Shown piece after piece: positions 33,341-40,479 of a stretch of 40,479 nt of DNA; position 1 is the stretch's first letter, and every line of letters begins with the position of its first letter. A model generated the notes under the pieces. That model ran no database searches, was not told the origin of the DNA, and saw nothing but the letters and a program-made list of their open reading frames with translations. The DNA lies in the NCBI GenBank assembly GCA_001662425.1, contig BDDC01000880.1, forward strand, positions 1-40,479. Reading direction: 5' to 3'. A program made the position numbers and the translations under genes. Origin of the DNA: Chlamydomonas sphaeroides (taxonomy: Eukaryota; Chlorophyta; Chlorophyceae; Chlamydomonadales; Chlamydomonadaceae).

Positions 33341-36149
33341 ATGCAGCAGACTACTGAAGCTCAGCTATGTGCCCTCTTAGGACAAGCTGGCTACCCGCAG
33401 CCAGCGGACGCATTCTCGGGTGGCCTTGCCCAAGTGCCCGCGATAGAGCACCTAGCGGCCGTGCTGTCCGTTGAAGATAATTTCGTCAGCCCCGAAGATG
33501 CCGAGCTGGCAGAGGAGGAGCGGCGGTATCGCGACGATCCCGGGCTGGCGGAGAGGGAGGTGTGGGACTTGGTTAACCTGCTCCGCACCGACCATGCTGC
33601 CTTCGTGGAGGAGACCGCCGACTGCCCCGAGCTGCGCTCTGTGGTCGAGCAGATAGCTGCAGAGCAGGACGCCCACCAGCGCAAACGGGAAAAGCTGGAG
33701 CGCACGCGCGCGCTGCTGGGCGAGCAACAGGCAGGCACAGCTGCGGCGCGCGCGCAGCTGCAGCAGGAGGAGCAGGGCGTCGCGTGCCGTGCCCGCGCCG
33801 TGCAGCGACACGCGCAGGCTGTGGAGGCGCGGAACGCGGTGGAGAACGACTCTCTGCGCAGCCTGCAGGACGCCGCGTGGCAGATGCACGAGACGCTGGC
33901 TCACCAGGCGGAGGGCTGCCTGCTGCTGGCGCACCCCATGGACGAGCTGCGCAAGTGCGAAGCTGCGTCGACGGCGGACGTGTCACGGTGAGGGCGTGAC
34001 ATATCGTCACACCCAGAAGGCTGTCACAGCCGGCACTGGATTCTATTCGCTCTGCAAATGCATCCTGACTGTCTGCGGCCTCCCTCCCTGTCTCCGCCCT
34101 CCGTCCTGCAGGGCGTGCGACCAGCTGCACCCCGCGCAGCTGGCCCGCACGCTGGCCGAGCAGCAGGCGGCGCAGGGCTCCCTGCCCGACAACCCCTTCA
34201 TGCCGTCTCAGACGCGCATGATCACCGGCCTGACGCCCGAGGAGGTCCTGGCAACCCTGAGCGAGGCTAAACTGCTTGGCGCGCAGAGCTGCGACATGCG
34301 GGATGAGTCCGACCGCAAGAAGGCGGAGCTGGCAGGGCTGCGACGCCAGGTGCGGCCTGGAACCAGCGTAGCAGGCTTTGGGGATACAAGGTGTGAATCA
34401 CTGATAGCTGGCCTCGTGCACGCGAGTTGGCTTGCCATTGGCCTGCACGGCTCCAATCGTTTGTGTCTGCTTCTTTCGTTCGGGCCTCCGCCCCAGATTG
34501 AGCTGCTCGAGAAGGTGGCCAGCGCGGCGCCGGGCGCCGAGGCCATGTCGCTGTTCGGTGCATTAGGTAGCTGGCAGCAACTGGCGGCGTCCGACCCCGA
34601 CGCGCTGGAGCGTCTCGAGTCACGCGTTGAGGTCTTGCGTGAGGAGCTGCACAGGTGTGCTTAGGCGCTGCCGTCATACCTTGCAGGCGCTTGGCAACGG
34701 CGTCTGCACAAACTGCTTCCGCGTGTATTTACCGGGCACTTCTTTCTCTGTACGTTCCCTAAGCAGCATCCAGGATGACGAGGAGAGGGAGTCGCTGCTG
34801 CACCAGCTGGCCGCGCTGGGCACGTCGCAGGTGGAAGGGCTTATGTGGCCGGGGTGCAGCTATCGCATCAAGTCCGCCGCCGGGTGCCTGAGCCAGTCCC
34901 GTGACGCCCACCTGCCCTATCGTCGCTGCCTGTAACCCCCAGGTCCGGCGGTCCGTCTGGCTGCTGCGGCACCAGCAGCTGGCGTATGTGACGCGGCAGC
35001 AGCAGCAGCTGCTCGAGGTGCTGCTGGAGCAGTGGGCGCGCGTCGAGGTGCTCGAGGTGGGGCTAGGGGCCGGCGGCAGCTTGTACTACCTTGTGGACCC
35101 GAACGCCTGCCAGGTGCAAGCGCCACGAGGACAACACGGCGGCCCCCAGCCTCTTATGCTCGCCCTCGCGCTAAGAGGGCCCTCTGCCCCCGACCGACAT
35201 CTCGCAGATGCTCCGGCGCGAGGAGCGCCGTTCGCTGCACGACCTGTACGTGCGCCTCAAGGCACTGCACGATGACCTGGACGCAGCCGCCTCCGCGGCC
35301 GAGGGTGAGGTCCGCGAGCTACGGACCGCCGCCAACGGAGCCGAGGCGGCGGCGCTCCTGGCCAATGACCGGGGGCCGTCCATGCTGCTCGGCGCGGAGG
35401 CCGCCCTGTCCGCGAGCTTCTCCCTGCTGGACGCCAAGCGGCAGGAGCTGGCCCAACTGCAGCAGCAGCGGCAGCAGCAGCAGGAGCGCGCGAGCCGGGG
35501 GGCGCTGGCCGGCCCCGGGCCCAGCGGCCTCCTGTCCCCGTCCAGCAGCATGGGCCTCGGTGGTGGGGGCTCCTTGGGCCCATCCTCATCGGGCGCCAGC
35601 GGCAACGCCTTCCTGGACAGCCTCATGGCCGACCCCGCCAACCGCACCGTGGCGCAGCTGGCCGCCGAGTTCGGCACGCTCGAGTCGCTGGTGGCGCGCT
35701 GCCAGCGGGACCTGGGCGACCGCGTGGACGGGCAGCTCGGGCAGCTGCTGGCGGAGGGCGAGCAGCGCGTCGGCGAGCTGCGGCAGCTACTGGCGGCTCC
35801 GCTGGCACAAAACACGGCGCAGGAGGCGGCCCCGTGGCCCGCGCTGCGCGACCCCACGTTCAGCTCAGAGCTGGCAGCCACCGGGGTCGCCGCAGAGCGG
35901 CTCACAGGGGTCATCAACGCCGCGGTCCAGCGGCAGACCCTGTTGCTGCAGGACCACAAGCGCCAGGCGGAGCAGCGGCGCAGCGAGCGCAGCGTGCTGG
36001 CGCGCTTCTGGCTGCGGCCGGAGGAGCTCATCACCGAGGTGCAGGGCCTGCGGGATCGGCTGGGGGCGCTGCTCGCCACGTAAGCAGACTGCGTGACGGC
36101 CACCGGCGGCGGGCAACGCTGTCGAACGTCTTGCAGCCCCAATAAGTGA
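33341..36149 (+). CDS. HAUS3: Augmin complex subunit 3 (HAUS3/AUG3)-like
   Basis: Seven exons, 33341-33987, 34112-34349, 34497-34654, 34767-34830, 34943-35113, 35208-36079 and 36137-36149, give about 720 residues. Augmin binds along existing microtubules and recruits gamma-tubulin to branch new ones in spindle and phragmoplast. The N-terminus LCALLGQAGYPQPADAF, then IEHLAAVLSVEDNFVSPEDAELAEE, is like the globular start of HAUS3/AUG3 (a Gly-Tyr-Pro followed by a 'leave-one-out' of xxVSPEExxxFxxL type). The rest is almost wholly helical coiled coil: QIAAEQDAHQRKREKLERT, LLRHQQLAYVTRQQQQLLEV, LRREERRSLHDLYVRLKALH. Residues around 540-570 form a Gly/Ser-rich loop. The 56-nt last intron is optional: reading through stops at 36083 (LLAT) while splicing adds PNK. 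The ATG at 33341 is well placed. A different long coiled-coil protein is the main alternative. Confidence 0.68.
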
Positions 36150-36555
36150 CGCGCCGCCAGGGCTGGTGCAACGGGCTATTGCGAGGGGCGGAGACCTGCT
36201 TTGGTGTGATCGATGATATGCATGGTGGTCATCACAGTGCGCATGTACTTGCAGGTGCACTTAATTGCGTGTTGGCTGGCACGGACGGGGGTGGAGCGCT
36301 GGTACGGGCCCGCCACGGCGGTTGAGTGGCATGTTTCAGTCGCCTGCTTGCCTTGAAACCGAGTATGAACTATTTGACCCGATGCAATAGCCACTGCTGA
36401 ACATACTGGTGAGGTACCTGAGCGCGTTTCGCTGCAACGCGACCACGATTCTGTTTCTTGGCCAAACCATTGCTCTGCTGCTGTTTCGCTTGGGAAACCG
36501 CTAGTCACAGCAGCAGGCAATTGTCACGGCTGCACTTCCTGCTGTCGGCGTAAGC
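36150..36555. other. Spacer between augmin and F-box-like genes
   Basis: Both neighbours are on the plus strand. The region has lower GC, no TGTAA that I can see and no open frame of interest. It should contain the augmin 3' UTR and the promoter of the next gene. Confidence 0.45.
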
Positions 36556-39500
36556 ATGCCACCAAAGAAAGCGACCCGCGCGACGACACACCCGCGAGCC
36601 ACATCTGGGTCAGCGGGCGATAGCACCGTGTGGCGAGACCTCCCGCTAGAGCTGGCGCTGCGGGTGGTCGACTGCCTTTCACCCAACGAGCGCGCATGCC
36701 ATGGCCGCGTATTGTGCAAGGCCGCGCAGCAGCATTTCTCCGGCCCCGAGCACACCACCATGCGGCTGTCGCAGCCGGTGCCGGAGGACGCATTCCGCAG
36801 CAAGTGGGCAGCAGAGGGCGCCACGCGCGGCCTGCCGTTCCTGAAGCGCTGCCTCCTCATCGAGCTGACGGCGGCCAGCGGCGTGCAGCCCAACCTGGAG
36901 CTGGCGGCTGATGTGTGCGGCTGCGTTCTGCAGAAGACGCAGGCGCTCAAGGCCGCCATCAGAGCGGGGCAGCTGGGCGTCTGCCGGCGGCTGGCGGCGC
37001 AGGGCATCAAGCCACTCGACGCAGACCTACTGAACGCCGCCAGAGCCGGGCACAAGCACGTGGTGGCTTGGATGCTGGGTAAGGCTTGGCAGCCGACGAC
37101 ACTCAGTTTCATCGTACCCGCAGATAATCGTCATGCCGTCCGTATGTAGGCGCCAGGCGACCCGAACCACGGGCCGTGGCGCTCACCCCGCCTCGCCTGC
37201 CTCTGCCGCGGACCAGCCAGGCCCGCCAGCAGTAACATGCCGTAGAGTCATACCCATGTACTGGCCCATGACGCCTGCAGACAACTTCCATCGCAGCTAG
37301 GGGCCCGCACTGCTTATCTCGGCTCCCTCCATGCCGGGGTTCATCACGCCACGCACGCCCGTACGCCGCACCGCACTGACCCCGTACCAACCGACCCGGG
37401 TCCTGCCGTCCAGACGAGCTGGGCATGGCTTGGGACATCCTGGCGGCCGAGGAAGCGGCGGCCGCCGGTCACGAGGAGCTGCTGCTGTACTTCCTGTCCA
37501 AGGCCGACGTACAGCTGTGCGCAGAGGAGCGGCTCCGCATCTTCACTGCCGGCGCCGAGGGCCTCGCGCTGCCCGGCCTGCGCCGCCTGTGCGCCACGCT
37601 GCGTCTGAGGCCCGCCGACGTGGCCCTGGGACCCGACCAGCACGACTTGATGGGCGCCGTGGAGGGCGCCGTGGTCAGCCCCACGCCGGACTGGCAAGAC
37701 AAGCTGTCTTGGCTGCTGAAGGAGATGGGCTGCAAGCTGCCCCACATGTCGAGGGACGAGCTAGACGCCGACGCTGACCCAAACGACCCTTTTGCGCCGG
37801 CCGCGCGCGTGTCGGACTCGGACGCCGAAGACGACAGGTTTTACTATGACTCGTTCGGCTTCCAGCGCGACCGCTACAGCGCGCCCTGCTACCGCGTGCC
37901 GGACCGGCTTCCGGGCGAGGCCGCCGCGGCGCGGCTGGCGTGGCTGCGGTCGCACGGGTACGGGTACGACATGATGCGGCTGCTGCAGGTGCGGTTTCAA
38001 CCAGTTCCTGCGGGAGGAATGTTGGCACGTCACCTGACCACCGTGCGTTACAAGCAATGTGGCCATTTGCCTTCGTTGCTGGCCGCAGGGCGCAGCGGCC
38101 GCCGGCAACGCCGAGGCGTTTGCGTACACCATGAACGAGGGCGGCATCTCCGACAGCATGGAGCTGTCCGACTGGCGGGCCGTGTGGCGGCTGGCGGCGG
38201 CCAGCGGGCACGTGCCGCTGCTGGAGATGCTGCTTGAGCACCTGGGCGAGGCGCCGGGCAGCGCCGGCGACGCGGCGCGGGGCCTGGCCGACATGATGGT
38301 GGAGGAGCCGTGCCATGCCAAGGCGGTCGCAGTGCTGGGCTGGCTGGTGCAGGTGCTGGAGGCGCCGCTGCTGCCGCCGGTCTGGCAGAAGCGCTGGGCG
38401 GGCGAGGACGATAAGGTGATGGGAGCCGTCAGCTGCATTGCGATGCTGAGGAGAGTGGCGCGATAAGGTCCGGGTACCGGCGGCACGCCCGCGTCTTGGT
38501 GGTAGGGATAGGTGACCTGAACGGGGCTTGTGCGGCCCTGCCACAGGCGCTGGTGCTGGCGGCGACAGCAGGCGTCGGCGACGTGCAGCTCATGCGGCGA
38601 GCGGAGGCGGCCGTGGCGCCCGGCCGCTGCCGGCCCAGCAGCGGCCGGCGGCCGGCGGTGGCACCGGTGTGGAGGGCGGACGCATTCCAGGCGGCGGTCG
38701 AAGGCGGCTGCGAGGAGGCGCTGCTGTGGCTGGTGCAGGAGCGGGGCGTGCAGGTGCCGGTGAGCGGCGGCCGGGGATGGCGTCTTGGGGGCCTGCTTAC
38801 TTTGGCTGCGGCTGCGGCTGTGTTTGTGGCTGTGGCTGTGGCTGCGGCCACGGCTGAAGCTTGCGGGTGCACGTGCGGGCTTGCACTGCGCCAGCAGCCT
38901 TGACACCAAGGCGAGCGCACTCCTCGCACGCTTTACAGCGCGTGCCGCGTTCAGGGCTATGGGCGCAGTCGGCACGGGCCGCGCCGCCGCTCCCCCCACG
39001 CACCCCTCCGACTACTGCCCACGGCGCTGCCCCAACGTCTTAATCCCGCGCGCTTAATCCCGACCTGAAGTGGCACCCATGCACCGCTGCCCGCTGCAGA
39101 CGAGCGCGGGGGCCGTGAAGGAAGCCTACGGGACGGCCGCCGAGGCGGGCGACCTGGCAACCCTGCGCCTGCTGCGGCGCCTGGGCTGCCCGCCGCCGCC
39201 GCGGACCATGTTTGAGGAGCGGAGGAGCGCGCCGCTGCAGGTGCTGCATGTTGCCGATTTTGCTAGGTATACTCATCATGGCTCGCGGCCAAGCTACATT
39301 TCACCCATGCTATCCTACATGCTTTGTCTAAATAAATCTCTGCCATTGGCTACCCTGCGTCGCTGCAGGTGCTGCAGGTCCTCGTGCAGCTGGGCTGCCC
39401 CGTGGACTGCCGCCGGATCCCGATCCCGAGCACCCTCCACCCCGAGGTCCGGGCCTGGATCGAGCAGGCGCGGGGGCGCGCGGCTCAGCCCGGCAAGGAG

Positions 39501-39659
39501 CGGGCGGGGGCGAAGGTGGCGGCACGCGCAGATGCCCAAGAGCGCGGGGCGGCGAGGCGCGGGCGCGGGCGCGGGGAGGCCGCGCAACCGGGCATGGCCG
39601 CCAGGGGAAAGGGCAAGGCACGGGGGCGCGCAGCCAAGGCTAAGAGTTCAGGAGGCTAG
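36556..39659 (+). CDS. F-box-like protein with ankyrin-like repeats
   Basis: Six exons (36556-37078, 37414-37988, 38089-38415, 38547-38759, 39100-39240, 39369-39659) give 689 residues. Residues about 24-62 (VWRDLPLELALRVVDCLSPNERACHGRVLCK) match the F-box pattern, the helix bundle that docks substrate receptors onto SKP1 in SCF ubiquitin ligases. Degenerate ankyrin-like units follow: KAAIRAGQLGVCRRLAAQG, AARAGHKHVVAWMLG, AEEAAAAGHEELLLYFL, RLAAASGHVPLLEMLLEHLG, AFQAAVEGGCEEALLWLVQERG, GTAAEAGDLATLRLLRRLGC, VLQVLVQLGCPVD. An acidic stretch lies at about 290-320, and a basic Arg/Gly/Lys tail ends the protein and may direct it to the nucleus. The donor at 38416 (AAG|GTGATG) was preferred to reading on to the stop at 38466, because the next exons continue the repeats in phase. 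The substrate is unknown. Confidence 0.78.
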
Positions 39660-40479
39660 GGCTGAAGGGGCCACCGCTAGCCGCTGCTGCTGGTGTGTCG
39701 GGTGAAGGCGCACGCATGCGATGCAATGGGTGACCGCAGTTGATAAAGCAAGGCACAGGAAACTAGCTTTCAGCCATGCAGAATGGAGACGCTGTGGGGT
39801 GGAGTTCATTGAGTGGGGTGCATTGCTTGGTGCTCGTGGAGCTAGCAGCAGGGCCGGGAGGCCGTGGTGGCGCGGTAGGTCGCGCGCGGCCCTAAGGTAG
39901 GTAGGGGTATCCCGGCGAGGGCGGCGAGGGCGGCAAGGGGCGCCCGTGGTGTGGATCGGAGCGTTGCGCGTCTGGGGATGGAGGAGCCGCAGCGGGGCTT
40001 CGCCGTATGTGGAGCTTGCCTGGAGGTGATGACTGCTGAGCAGTGCTGTGCAGGTTGCACGGAGTATGTGAATGATTGGCCTGGCAGCGGGAACCTTAAT
40101 TGATTGGGTGGGGCTGCTGCTGGAGGGCGCTGACTACCGCCGGTGCCTGGATCGATGGGAGCGGCATCGTGTTCGTTGCGCTCCGGCTAGCTTGTGGTGC
40201 ATGTTTGCCATGGTCTGCCTGCTTCGCCTGCCAGCAGCAGGTGCATGCACGCGTTGGTTTCGCACATGCATCTAATAAGATCGTGTTGAAAAGCAAGAGT
40301 GCTGGAGGCGCTTGCGCAGCGGCAAGCAGACAAGCGGACTAGCATGCAGCTGGCGGCGAGCGCTGCTGGTCCCTCCTCGACACTGTGTGTGTTCAAGTGT
40401 TAGGTGAAGACGTGTGTGTACCATATATGTTACACTCCAGCGGTGCCTTCTGCCTGTGCGCATGCCCACACATCAACCA
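39660..40479. other. Right edge, no gene recognised
   Basis: No frame here has coding character. The left part should be the 3' UTR of the F-box-like gene. Plus-strand TTACA at 40430-40434 is TGTAA on the minus strand, so a minus-strand gene may end here, with its body right of the window. Confidence 0.4.

Noticed and set aside
35032..36096. Alternative frame of 354 codons in the augmin gene
   Set aside because: It is Arg/Ser/Trp/Cys-rich, typical of a +1 shadow; the coiled-coil frame from 35208 joins in phase with the exon before.

Overview
The window looks like nuclear DNA of a unicellular green alga, probably Chlorophyceae (a high-GC Selenastraceae-like genome is a guess). The support is a very high GC content, dense short GT-AG introns, candidate TGTAA polyadenylation signals, a FLU-like chlorophyll-synthesis regulator, and an algal prolyl 4-hydroxylase. 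I found no prokaryotic genes, rRNA, tRNA, transposon or CRISPR array. All gene models were built by hand from reading frame, splice-site consensus and intron phase. The phase adds up across every junction reported, except where a choice is stated.

Layout: 1-1352 holds a possible 3' end of a plus-strand gene, a TGACC-type tandem repeat, and long non-coding or 3' UTR sequence. On the minus strand follow a CCDC148-type ciliary coiled-coil protein (1353-6484, 14 exons), the FLU-like protein FLP (7451-10572, 7 exons), and a very large low-complexity protein of unknown function (10862-18877, at least 13 exons, interrupted by a 381-base assembly gap). A small plus-strand gene (19147-19456) fits complex I subunit NDUFA1/MWFE and is divergent from the large gene. 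Minus-strand genes continue with a TBC-domain Rab GAP (19844-24208, 12 exons), a small hypothetical (25019-25264), a secreted or ER prolyl 4-hydroxylase with a C-terminal ShKT domain (25830-29576, 14 exons including a 6-nt microexon), and an unrecognised membrane-anchored protein (30259-32394). The right end carries two plus-strand genes: a probable augmin subunit 3 (HAUS3/AUG3, 33341-36149) and an F-box-like protein with ankyrin-like repeats (36556-39659).

The genes do not form a pathway. Shared themes are microtubules and cilia (CCDC148, augmin), membrane traffic and the secretory route (TBC GAP, prolyl 4-hydroxylase for hydroxyproline-rich wall proteins), and organelle metabolism (FLP in plastids, NDUFA1 in mitochondria). 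The strongest single observation is that the 6-nt microexon of the hydroxylase supplies the iron-binding aspartate of the HxD motif.
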